Assembly: GCA_964626055.1 (NCBI GenBank)
Contig: CAZVDF010000009.1
Span: 1-64,000, forward strand
Origin: JAFGSG01 sp964626055
GTDB taxonomy: Bacteria; Spirochaetota; UBA4802; JAFGDQ01
Reading direction: 5' to 3'
Length of the DNA stretch: 64,000 nt
Made by a program: the position numbers and the translations under genes
Shown: positions 8,772-17,578 of the stretch, one piece after another
Numbering within the stretch: position 1 is the stretch's first letter
Layout of the letters: each line of letters begins with the position of its first letter
Notes under the pieces: generated by a model
What the model saw: only the letters and a program-made list of their open reading frames with translations
Database searches by the model: none
Told to the model about the DNA's origin: nothing

Positions 8772-11167
8772 AAAAATTAACGCAAGTTGCACTCATTATA
8801 CTCTTTCTTTCTATTCTGACCGCCCTTAACGTACTTCTCTACGAAAGAGCCCTGGACTTCTCAAAAATATTTCCTTTTAAAAGAATCCTGCTGGGCGATA
8901 CGTTAACAAGTAAAATCGATAATTCAGGTTCTCCAGTCGGCTTTAAAACCAAAATTAAAAAAATTGAGAATGAAAATGCAAATCCCGGAAACATAAGCAT
9001 CCTGCTGGAAAAATATACCGATCAGAACGATCTGAAAATATTATTTGAGAAAGAAGGACTTTTATTTGAAAAAAAAATAAAAACAAGGGTGATAAACCGC
9101 GAATATCTTTTATTTTTATATTTTCTGCTGCTGTTCGGAAATATCCATTATTTATGGGCAGGCATTGTTTATTTCATCCGTCCGCACGAAAGCAGGTCCA
9201 GGCTTTTTTCGCTATCCTCCTTCGCTTTCGCCTTCATTTATTTTAACATGATTGAGCGCTTCACTTTCGGTAAAATGAACCTGATGTTCATTATTTTCGT
9301 ATTAATTCTGGGTTATTTGCTGATACGTCTCGGCACTAATCTGACCAACCAGAGCGTCAGTAAGATAATTTCGGCATTTATTATAATTTCCGCGTTAAGT
9401 ATCATAATTTATTATGCAGTGAACAAGTTTGCCGGCAGGAATGTCGATTCGTTCACCAATATTTCGCTTCTCATTTATTTTACAGCCTGTATATTTTTTT
9501 CATTGGAAAGAATATTCTACGGAATTATCAAGGGAAAATACGCTTTTGTCATCACACGCAATGTAATAGTTTTCATCAGTCTCTTTGCCGGCTGCCTGTT
9601 CCCGGTATTAAATGTTCTATTTTCCGCATTCTCCGACGCCAGCCTGCCAATACATTTATCAACGGGGCTGAGCCTTCTCTTCCCGTTAGTTGCTGGGAAT
9701 TCATTTATAAAACATAACAGATACGATTTCTCAGGATTTAAGGTTTTTCGACTAAACGACTTCAAAGAACTGACAATAAACTTAATCGCAGCATTAATAA
9801 GCGCTGTTTTGCTGTACTCGATACTCACTATTTCAACAATGTACTATCATGTCATTCTTTTTTCGGTAACCGTTTTTATAATAATTATAATTCTGTTTAA
9901 CGCCGACCACCTTCTTTTAAAGACATTAAAAAACTCTTCTTATGAGAATAAAGACCACTATGCTTTTTCGGCACAGAAAATCGCCGAACTAAGTTCCTCA
10001 TCAAAGAATATTGATTATAAATTAATACATATATACAGGGAAATTCAGGATTTAACAGGGGCTTTATCCATTAAGCTATTATTATTCCTGAATGAAGAAG
10101 ATGAATATTATTTAAATTTAAGCAATTACATTGAAGCGCTCCCCAAAAATTCGGAACTTTTCTCATTAATGAATTTAAATAAAGGAACGATACTGAAATA
10201 CTCGCTTATAAGAAGCTCGGTTATCGAAGATAAAGTATACGACTTTTTTAAAAGAAAAAATTTTATCTTTGCGATCCCGATGATTGAAAAGAACGAAATA
10301 AAAGGCGCACTGCTTATAGGAGAAAAGCGTTACAGGGGATTTTATTCGGATGAAGATATCCATTTTCTGCAAAGCGTCATGTATCAGATTTCCCAGCTGG
10401 TTGAAATCGATAAATTATATAAAGAATATATTTTGAAAAAGCAGTACGAAAAAGAACTGGATAACGCAAGCTATGTGCAGTCCCGTTTATTCCCTAAAGC
10501 CGCTCTTAAGAACAGGGGGATATATATCAGTTTTTTCTACAGGCCCTATCTCAGGGTGATAGGCGATTATTTCGATTTCTTTAAAGTGGATGAAAACAGA
10601 ACCGCCGTAATAATCGGCGATGTCTCCGGTCATGGTTTATCGACAGCCATGGTACTTTCGGCGGTTAACAGCATTACTCATGCAATGCTTGCGGAAGAAA
10701 AAAAATTCGAAAAAACTTTCATAGAAATAAACAACTATCTCAATAACAGCTACAGGGGCATTGAATTAATAACACTTTTTATAGGCATTTTTGACCGTAA
10801 AACTAAAGTGATGGAATATATAAATGCCGGCCATGGCGCGCCGATCCTTATTAAAAAAAATGAGAAAAAAATCCGGCATATCGAAGGAAGATCGAAAATT
10901 CTCGGAGCCGATCCTTATGCAGAGTTTAAAGCCTCGCGCATTTCCCTGGGAAAAGACGATGAGCTGATATTATATACGGACGGTATAATGGAAATATACA
11001 ATGAAACAACCGGGATGAGCCTGGACGAGGAAGCTTTTATTCGGATTTTGCTTGATAATATCGAAAAAGACATTGACGGGAAAATAATCGAAATCGAGAA
11101 AAAGATCAAATTATACAGCAAGGATATAAAAGATGACATCACGATTATCGGAGTTAAGGTGCTGTAA
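8768..11167 (+). CDS. Membrane-bound GAF/SpoIIE-type serine phosphatase
   Basis: The 799-residue sensor phosphatase starts with a membrane segment (residues 5-25) and an extracytoplasmic domain (about 26-110). A multi-helix membrane region follows (about 112-380), then a GAF domain (about 395-545) and a SpoIIE/PP2C-like catalytic domain (about 570-799). The catalytic residues are present: VIGDYFDFF (metal Asp), IIGDVSGHGLSTAMV, NAGHGAPILI, LYTDGIMEI and the final DDITIIGVKVL. By family analogy it would dephosphorylate an anti-sigma-factor antagonist or similar regulator; no such partner is in the window. The start is TTG, overlapping the upstream stop. Confidence 0.87.
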   Translation: MKKLTQVALIILFLSILTALNVLLYERALDFSKIFPFKRILLGDTLTSKIDNSGSPVGFKTKIKKIENENANPGNISILLEKYTDQNDLKILFEKEGLLFEKKIKTRVINREYLLFLYFLLLFGNIHYLWAGIVYFIRPHESRSRLFSLSSFAFAFIYFNMIERFTFGKMNLMFIIFVLILGYLLIRLGTNLTNQSVSKIISAFIIISALSIIIYYAVNKFAGRNVDSFTNISLLIYFTACIFFSLERIFYGIIKGKYAFVITRNVIVFISLFAGCLFPVLNVLFSAFSDASLPIHLSTGLSLLFPLVAGNSFIKHNRYDFSGFKVFRLNDFKELTINLIAALISAVLLYSILTISTMYYHVILFSVTVFIIIIILFNADHLLLKTLKNSSYENKDHYAFSAQKIAELSSSSKNIDYKLIHIYREIQDLTGALSIKLLLFLNEEDEYYLNLSNYIEALPKNSELFSLMNLNKGTILKYSLIRSSVIEDKVYDFFKRKNFIFAIPMIEKNEIKGALLIGEKRYRGFYSDEDIHFLQSVMYQISQLVEIDKLYKEYILKKQYEKELDNASYVQSRLFPKAALKNRGIYISFFYRPYLRVIGDYFDFFKVDENRTAVIIGDVSGHGLSTAMVLSAVNSITHAMLAEEKKFEKTFIEINNYLNNSYRGIELITLFIGIFDRKTKVMEYINAGHGAPILIKKNEKKIRHIEGRSKILGADPYAEFKASRISLGKDDELILYTDGIMEIYNETTGMSLDEEAFIRILLDNIEKDIDGKIIEIEKKIKLYSKDIKDDITIIGVKVL

Positions 11168-13622
11168 AACATCATGCTTGTGCTTTTTATTAATATATCT
11201 TTTCCAATTTTTTTATGCCCCTCTTTTTGCTGAACAAAAAGATAAAAATCCTTTCAATACCGCTTTACCGCCCTTCCCGGTCAGCAATGCGGACAGCTCC
11301 TTTGCTCCGCTGGTCAATCCGGTCTTTTCGGATATATCCCCGGGCGCTTCGATCTCTTATATGGCGCAGGACTTCGACAACGAGAAAGATCTTAATCATT
11401 TCTTCTTACTGAATTTTGCCGGGTTCCTCTTATCATATTCATGGATCGATAATCTTTATGGGTATAATGACACGACGATAAATTCAAACACCAGGCTTTT
11501 TACTATCGGCAAAGGTATTTTTATCAATAATACTTTCGGATTCGGCGCGAACTATTCATTCGGCAAAAGCGGGGTAGGCAATTTTGACGGATACAGTTCT
11601 TTTACACTCGGTTTATTGTACCGTCCTTTTAGCTTTTTATCACTGGGATTTGTTTCAAGGGATATTAATAATCCCAGGGTCTTCAAAAAAGAAACGGCAA
11701 GAAGCGATATATATTCAATATCGCTCAGACCGTTCAACAATATAACAATATCATTCGACGCAGTAAAATACGAAGGAAAGAAATTTGACAGGTCAGACAT
11801 GATGCTGTCGGCCGGCCTGCTATTAATGCGCGATATCTCGGCATACGCAGGTATGACAAAAGACAGGGACTTTGCATTCGGATTATCCGTCCCACTCGGA
11901 ATCAGCACGAGCAGAAGCGCCAGTCTGATTCTTGACGGCTACTATTCCAATATTTATAACATTCACTCTTCCGGTTTCGGCGCGACCCTGACCGGCGATC
12001 GAACAAGATCATCGGTAATTCAGTCAAAACGCTTCTTAAGGATCGTCATTAACGAAGCAATCAATGAAATCAATACGGTCAGTATTTTTGGTACGGACGA
12101 GATCACGTTTTATGATTTATTATCCGCCGTAAAATCGGCAAATGAAGATGAAAGCATTGCGGGGATTATTCTGCAGATCGATAATGCCGCACTTGGCTTT
12201 GCCCAGATGCAGGAATTCCGCGAGGAATTGAAAATTTACAGGAAAGGAGGAAAAAGCGTAAGCGCAATTCTTAATGCCCCCGGCAATAAAGAATATTATC
12301 TGGCCACAGCCTGCGATAAAATTTATTTTAATCCTGCAAATCTTTTTGCCATAACAGGTCTTAAGGCTGAAGTTTTTTTCTTCAAGGAAGGTCTGGATAA
12401 GCTTGGAATAAAATTCGAAGCTGTCGCGAAAGGGCCCTATAAATCATATCCCGAGCCGTTCACTAAAGAGCGAATGTCCCGCGAATTCAGGGAGAATTTA
12501 ACATCTCTTATTTCTGATTTAAATGAACAGTATTTGAACGACATTATTAAGGACAGACCGGTATCGAGGAAACAGATCGATGAACTTTTTAAAAAAGGCG
12601 TTTTGACCCCGGAAGAATCACTGGATGCGGGATTTATCGATAAGATCAATTACCCTCTGGATGCTGAAATCGAAATAGTAAACAGCAAAAAATTGCTGAA
12701 TTTAATAGTATCTTTAAAGGATTATGTTAAAGAGGATGAAAGAGCGTACAGGTGGGGGCCGAAGCCCCGGATAGCGGTGATTTATGTTGCCGGCTCCATT
12801 GTTCACGGCCGGTCTGGATACGAAAGTATTTTTCCCGCCACTACCGGGGATAAAACATATCTTGACGCGCTGCTCGCTGCCTTCACCGATCCCGGCGTAA
12901 AAGCAGTCGTAATAAGAGTGGATTCCGGCGGCGGCTCGTCTCTCGCCTCGGAGCTCATGCTTAATGACCTTATAAAGCTGAAAAAAGAATTCAAAAAACC
13001 TGTTGTATTTTCATTCGGGAATACGGCGGCTTCAGGCGGATATTATATCGCATGCACAGGCGACCGTATATTAAGCAGCAGAGGCACTATTACGGGCTCT
13101 ATCGGAGTCGTTGCAGGCAAACTTTCCCTGAAGGAACTTTACTCCAAACTCGGCATAAACAAAGAGATAATTAAAATGAGCGAATTTGCTGATATTTTTT
13201 CCGAGTCAAAGGATATGAGCCCTTCAGAACGCAAAGTCATCGAGCGGGGAGTCGATTATATCTATAACAGATTCAGGATAAAGGCCGCAGAAGCAAGAGG
13301 AATTTCAAAGGAGAACATCGATAAAGCGGCAGAAGGCAGGGTATTTACCGGTAATCAGGCAAAGAATCTTAGACTTGTGGACAATTACGGGGGAATAATC
13401 GCGGCTATCGATCTGGCAAAAAAATTAGCCGGCATTAAAGACGGTTATATTATAAAACATCTGCCGGAAATTTCAGCTCCGTTTATTGATCTGATTAAAC
13501 TTCAGGCAGAGAGGGCTTTGTTGCCGGAAAAGATTAATGAAATCATTCATATGCTTGATTTTATTGAGTTCAAAGATGAGTATGCCCTGTATTACTGCCC
13601 TTTTAAGATTTTAATTAAATAA
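11133..13622 (+). CDS. sppA: SppA-like S49 signal peptide peptidase with beta-rich N-terminal domain
   Basis: Residues about 1-34 are a signal peptide. Residues about 50-300 are rich in alternating hydrophobic and aromatic strands (YSWIDNLYGYND, GFGANYSFGKSG, FTLGLLYRPFSFLSLGFVS), resembling an outer-membrane barrel or porin-like domain. From about 310 the protein is a tandem S49 peptidase. The catalytic Lys is in GPYKSYPEPF and the nucleophile Ser is in NTAASGGYYIAC, as in the SppA Lys/Ser dyad. At 829 residues it is much longer than classic SppA (about 600). The ATG at 11133 has AAGGA eight bases upstream and gives a basic n-region. A TTG at 11178 is a possible alternative. It overlaps the phosphatase gene by 35 bases. 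Confidence 0.85.
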   Translation: MTSRLSELRCCKTSCLCFLLIYLFQFFYAPLFAEQKDKNPFNTALPPFPVSNADSSFAPLVNPVFSDISPGASISYMAQDFDNEKDLNHFFLLNFAGFLLSYSWIDNLYGYNDTTINSNTRLFTIGKGIFINNTFGFGANYSFGKSGVGNFDGYSSFTLGLLYRPFSFLSLGFVSRDINNPRVFKKETARSDIYSISLRPFNNITISFDAVKYEGKKFDRSDMMLSAGLLLMRDISAYAGMTKDRDFAFGLSVPLGISTSRSASLILDGYYSNIYNIHSSGFGATLTGDRTRSSVIQSKRFLRIVINEAINEINTVSIFGTDEITFYDLLSAVKSANEDESIAGIILQIDNAALGFAQMQEFREELKIYRKGGKSVSAILNAPGNKEYYLATACDKIYFNPANLFAITGLKAEVFFFKEGLDKLGIKFEAVAKGPYKSYPEPFTKERMSREFRENLTSLISDLNEQYLNDIIKDRPVSRKQIDELFKKGVLTPEESLDAGFIDKINYPLDAEIEIVNSKKLLNLIVSLKDYVKEDERAYRWGPKPRIAVIYVAGSIVHGRSGYESIFPATTGDKTYLDALLAAFTDPGVKAVVIRVDSGGGSSLASELMLNDLIKLKKEFKKPVVFSFGNTAASGGYYIACTGDRILSSRGTITGSIGVVAGKLSLKELYSKLGINKEIIKMSEFADIFSESKDMSPSERKVIERGVDYIYNRFRIKAAEARGISKENIDKAAEGRVFTGNQAKNLRLVDNYGGIIAAIDLAKKLAGIKDGYIIKHLPEISAPFIDLIKLQAERALLPEKINEIIHMLDFIEFKDEYALYYCPFKILIK

Positions 13623-13734
13623 TCTTCAAAAGGCAATCGAATGGCCGATATATTATTTATCAGCTATTTGTTTTTTTATCAGTTAACTTCATTTTTAACG
13701 AAATCAAAATCAGAATCAAGCACCGGGGATCATA

Positions 13735-15303
13735 ATGGATAATTTAAAAACTGAAAAAATCATAACCAGAATACGATTTTTATTTGTTCTATTTTTTCTT
13801 GTGTCCGGCCTGATGGCCAAAAGATCCGGATCGGCGGAAGCCGTATACACGGCGATCCTAATAGGCGCGGGAATACAGTTTTTTATCTGTATCATTAATA
13901 CGATATTTATTCTTATAAAAAAATTACCTGCAGGGCTTATATATTTTTCGGCAACTATTGAACTCGCCAATGTCATTTTCGTAAAATTCGGATTCCATAA
14001 CGATCCTTTTAACGGGTGGGGGCTGGCAATAAAAGAGCCCTCAACATTTATTATGTTAATATTATTGTGCATTATACACGGTATGCGCTATAATAAAAAT
14101 CTTAATCTGTATTTAGGCGCATTCAGCATTATAGGTTATATTTCTCTGATCACAATGGGTCTTGCTCTCGGCGGTGTGTCGTTTGTAGATGATCCGAAGC
14201 TTATCTTCACTCCGACATCCCTGCGCCGCCCGACCGAGCTTGCGCTTATTCTTTTTATGGCAGGCAATACGTATTTTCTGTACCTGATGGCAAAATCCAC
14301 GACGCTAAACATCAGGGAGATCGAGAAAGCACGGCAAAATTCCGATGAAAATTTAACAACGATAAATAAGCTGCTGGCGAATGTCAGCGATATTACCGCG
14401 CGACTCTCATCTTCGATTGAAGAAATGACTGCCACTACAATGTCCCTCGCGGACAACTCACGGTCCCAGACCGAAATGGAAGAAGAAATAATAAACGCCA
14501 GCGGTAAAAACGTTGAGAGCATTGATGAGCTTACCTCAAATGCGAATTCACAATCCATTGTATTCAAAATGCTTTCCGGAGGCGTAAACGAACTCTCGAA
14601 CTCCATTAATGAACTGAACAGGGAAACCGTCAAATCTATGGACCTGACCAAATCAATAACTGAAGTGATCACGGAAGGAGAGAAGGCGATCAGTCAGACA
14701 AGCGGCGCTATGATTGCGATCGATACGAGCTCAAGCGAAATGAGAAATATAATGTCGTTCATAAACGACATATCGGATCAAATAAATCTCTTATCCCTGA
14801 ACGCCGCCATTGAATCGGCAAGGGCGGGAGAAGCGGGAAGAGGATTTGCAGTGGTCGCGGACGAAATATCAAAGCTGGCTGAAAAAACAGCGCAAAGCAT
14901 TAAAGATATCGAGTTGCTCGTCAGGACGAACAGTTCCGAAATTGCAAAAGGACTGCAAAGCGTAAAATACCTGGATGAGATCATCAATAAGATATTTAAG
15001 GATATTTCCGCAATTAATAATTTAATAAATAAAATATCCAATTATATGAATTCCCAATTGAATTATAACGAGCGGGTAACCTCGGAATCGGATAAAATGC
15101 AGATAATTTCAGAAAAGATCAATCACCTGTTGGATACGCACAGAGAAGCTATAAAAAGTATATCATCCTCCATTAAGGAAATCGGTAAAGTCGGGCAGGA
15201 AAATTCAAGCGCCGCGGAACAAATGGCGGCTACCAGCGAAGAAATAGCCGGCATGGCGGAGAGTCTCAAAAAAATCGTGGACGGTTTTAAATACAGCGCG
15301 TAA
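13735..15303 (+). CDS. Methyl-accepting chemotaxis protein with multi-TM sensor half
   Basis: The first ~190 residues form about six membrane segments with no large periplasmic domain, so it probably senses membrane or intracellular cues. The rest is the long MCP coiled coil. The signalling hairpin is intact: DQINLLSLNAAIESARAGE (about 345-363), then GRGFAVVADEISKLAEKTAQS. A distal EQMAATSEEIAGMAESLKK is also present. The 522-residue length fits. A strong hairpin terminator follows the stop at 15303. No CheA or CheW gene is nearby. Confidence 0.93.
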   Translation: MDNLKTEKIITRIRFLFVLFFLVSGLMAKRSGSAEAVYTAILIGAGIQFFICIINTIFILIKKLPAGLIYFSATIELANVIFVKFGFHNDPFNGWGLAIKEPSTFIMLILLCIIHGMRYNKNLNLYLGAFSIIGYISLITMGLALGGVSFVDDPKLIFTPTSLRRPTELALILFMAGNTYFLYLMAKSTTLNIREIEKARQNSDENLTTINKLLANVSDITARLSSSIEEMTATTMSLADNSRSQTEMEEEIINASGKNVESIDELTSNANSQSIVFKMLSGGVNELSNSINELNRETVKSMDLTKSITEVITEGEKAISQTSGAMIAIDTSSSEMRNIMSFINDISDQINLLSLNAAIESARAGEAGRGFAVVADEISKLAEKTAQSIKDIELLVRTNSSEIAKGLQSVKYLDEIINKIFKDISAINNLINKISNYMNSQLNYNERVTSESDKMQIISEKINHLLDTHREAIKSISSSIKEIGKVGQENSSAAEQMAATSEEIAGMAESLKKIVDGFKYSA

Positions 15304-15337
15304 AAAAGGGCTGTCTTTAAAGAGCAGCCCTTTTAAT
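15303..15337. terminator. Hairpin terminator between the MCP and csp genes
   Basis: AAAAGGGCTG and CAGCCCTTTT form a strong stem with an 11-base loop, with T-runs on both strands. The two genes converge here, so it can serve both. Confidence 0.85.
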
Positions 15338-15368
15338 ATTAAGGTTAGTTACGAAAAATACAGTTATA

Positions 15369-15569
15369 TTATATGAGAGAAACCTGAACTGCCCTTAAGC
15401 CTTTCTCGCTTTTTTCGACTTCAAATTTTACTTCTGCACCTTCGGATAACGTTTTAAAACCATTACCTATAATGCTGGAATGATGGACAAAATAATCCCG
15501 TCCGTCTTCTGCAGTAATAAATCCAAAACCTTTCTGGTCGTTAAACCATTTTACTGAACCTTGAGACAT
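15369..15569 (-). CDS. Cold-shock domain protein (CspA family)
   Basis: The 66-residue nucleic-acid-binding beta-barrel has both RNP motifs: KWFNDQKGFGFI (RNP1, residues 7-18) and DYFVHHSSI (RNP2, about 25-33). Length and ends fit CspA. A good promoter lies about 200 bases upstream, leaving a long leader as is common for csp genes. A second paralogue is at 23472-23684. Confidence 0.95.
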   Translation of the reverse strand: MSQGSVKWFNDQKGFGFITAEDGRDYFVHHSSIIGNGFKTLSEGAEVKFEVEKSEKGLRAVQVSLI

Positions 15570-15771
15570 ACACTTTACTCCTAAAATTTTTTAGCAATCC
15601 AGTCCGGCCGATAGGCCGGTATAAATCCTTTAGAAACGGTAATAGCTGTTAAAAAAGTTTTAAAAGACTGCATCTTATTAAGTGGAACGTTAATTGAAAT
15701 ACTGCTATGAAGATTACCATGAATTTTAAATACTCGGTAAGATTATAGAGGCTTTACTAACTTATTCACTT
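15570..15771 (-). promoter_or_regulatory. Long 5' leader of the csp gene
   Basis: From the start inferred from the upstream promoter, about 200 untranslated bases precede the ATG. Csp leaders often fold into temperature-sensitive structures. Short inverted repeats are visible (GTCCGGCCGATAGGCCGGT near 15603-15621), but I cannot compute a fold. Confidence 0.4.
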
Positions 15772-15777
15772 GTAGTC

Positions 15778-15806
15778 AAAATATAAAATTATTCCGAAAA
15801 GGTCAA
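15778..15806 (-). promoter_or_regulatory. Predicted sigma-70 promoter for the csp gene
   Basis: On the minus strand TTGACC (15806-15801) is followed by 17 bases and TATTTT (15783-15778). Transcription would start near 15771. The remaining 15807-16016 stretch holds no gene that I can see. A possible + strand TTGACT at 15893 may serve the cytochrome gene. Confidence 0.55.
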
Positions 15807-16016
15807 TGATTAAATTAAAAATTTCTACATTTTATTAAAATTTTTAAAAAATTCATCAATAAGCATTAATACGGTATATGGATAATTTTTTATTGACTTA
15901 TTGAGAACAAAGGATTTTATATCTGCAGACATGCTGAAATTGCCGGCTCTTCGGTTAATAATTCTCAGCTTTGCAAAATTTAATTAATTTTAGTAATAAT
16001 CAGTATAGAAAAAACC

Positions 16017-16316
16017 ATGAAAAAATTCTTAATTACACTTTTTGTTGCGGCATTTGCAGCGACGGTTCTTGTTGCACAAAATTTTATACCTTCTAAAGAT
16101 ATTAAGATAAAAAAAACCGGGAGCCAGAAAACTGCCGTTATATACAGCCATTCACTGCACGATAAAAAAATAGGCGTCAAAGCTAAAGACTGCACAGGAT
16201 GTCATAATGCCGTGAAGAAAAAAGACACTGCCCATAAATACTGCGCCGGATGCCATAAGACAATGAATAACGGCCCTGCGCTTAATAAATGCAATGATTG
16301 CCATACGCCGAATTAA
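16017..16316 (+). CDS. Small periplasmic triheme c-type cytochrome (c7/c3-like)
   Basis: A signal peptide (FLITLFVAAFAATVLVA, residues 4-20) is followed by a 79-residue mature domain with three CxxCH haem sites: CTGCH (59-63), CAGCH (76-80) and CNDCH (92-96). His45, His48 and His73 are likely sixth ligands, which fits a compact three-haem c7-type fold. It would shuttle electrons in the periplasm, possibly to metal- or fumarate-reducing chains or away from periplasmic dehydrogenases; no partner is in the window. nadA starts 3 bases after the stop, so the two are probably cotranscribed, although no functional link is obvious. Confidence 0.87.
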   Translation: MKKFLITLFVAAFAATVLVAQNFIPSKDIKIKKTGSQKTAVIYSHSLHDKKIGVKAKDCTGCHNAVKKKDTAHKYCAGCHKTMNNGPALNKCNDCHTPN

Positions 16317-16319
16317 AGT

Positions 16320-17336
16320 ATGCTTTCCGCAGACGCTCTTTACAATAAATTAAAAAATGTTAAAACCGGTTGTCCCGGCTGTGATTATAACATCAATAAA
16401 TGCAAAGAACTCATTCCTTTAATTAACAGAATAAACGACCTTAAACAGGAAAAAAACGCTGTTATCCTGGTGCATTCCTACGTGAACCCGGAGATAATTT
16501 ACGGCATCGCAGACTATGTCGGAGACTCCTACGGCTTAAGCAAAGATGCCAAAAAATCGAAAGCGGATATTATCGTCTTTGTTGCAGTTAAATTTATGGG
16601 CGAGACGGCAAAGATACTCAACCCGGAAAAAGAAGTTCTCATCCCTAATGAACTGAACGGCTGTTCTCTGGCGGACTCCATCAGCCGGAAAGACATAATA
16701 TCGCTTAAAAAGCAATATCCCGATTATGCTTATGCCTGCTATATCAATACAACAGCCGACGTTAAGGCGGAATGCGATGTTTGCGTCACTTCCTCCAATG
16801 TTTATAATATTGTAGAAAAATATCCTTCGGATAAAATCTTTTTTCTGCCGGACAGACTGATGGGATTAAACATTATAGAAGAAATGGAAAAACGCGGCGT
16901 TAATAAAGACGTTAAACTCTGGACCGGCACATGCTATGTGCACGAAGAATTCAAGCCTGAAACCGTCTATTCACTTCAGTTCCGGTACAATGACCTTAAA
17001 GTGCTCGCGCATCCGGAATGCAGTCCGGAAATTCTGCATATGAGCGATTTTACCGGCAGCACATCGCAGCTTTTAAATTATATAAGAACGGCTCCAAATA
17101 CGGATAATTTTCTCATTCTCACCGAATGCGGAATAGCTTCCCGGATCCAGGTTGAAATGCCCGATAAAAAAATCGTCGGTTTGTGCAATATGTGCAAATA
17201 TATGAAAGCCAACACCCTTGAAGACATTCTTCGGGTTTTAAAAAATCCGCAGGACAAAGATAAAATTCAAATCGATAAAGAAACGCTTAAAAAAGCCCTC
17301 GTTTGCGTTGAAGCAATGTTTAAATACGGGGAGTAA
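16320..17336 (+). CDS. nadA: Quinolinate synthase A
   Basis: Condenses iminoaspartate with dihydroxyacetone phosphate to quinolinate in NAD synthesis, using one [4Fe-4S] cluster. The 338-residue protein shows HSYVNPEI, YGLSKDA, ACYINTTADVKAECDVC, GTCYVHEEF, HPECSPEI and GLCNMCKYMKANTLE. The cluster ligands are expected among the conserved Cys of CYINTTA, ECG and CNMC. nadB and nadC are not in the window. The gene follows the cytochrome gene at once. Confidence 0.95.
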   Translation: MLSADALYNKLKNVKTGCPGCDYNINKCKELIPLINRINDLKQEKNAVILVHSYVNPEIIYGIADYVGDSYGLSKDAKKSKADIIVFVAVKFMGETAKILNPEKEVLIPNELNGCSLADSISRKDIISLKKQYPDYAYACYINTTADVKAECDVCVTSSNVYNIVEKYPSDKIFFLPDRLMGLNIIEEMEKRGVNKDVKLWTGTCYVHEEFKPETVYSLQFRYNDLKVLAHPECSPEILHMSDFTGSTSQLLNYIRTAPNTDNFLILTECGIASRIQVEMPDKKIVGLCNMCKYMKANTLEDILRVLKNPQDKDKIQIDKETLKKALVCVEAMFKYGE

Positions 17337-17578
17337 AGCCCGGTTCCGGGAAATCCAATTACGTTATCCACTATAAATCATTCAATAACATACCCTGCCG
17401 TCTCTTAAATAATCATAAATTTTACAGACGAAACTTGCCTTTTATAATATAATTTTATATATTTAAAAGGTACGAAAAACGATCTATTACCAATATTTTA
17501 ATATTATAAATAAAATATTTATTTATAATATTTATATACAATTATTATATTAAAAATTATATACCAGATCAGGGGAAA

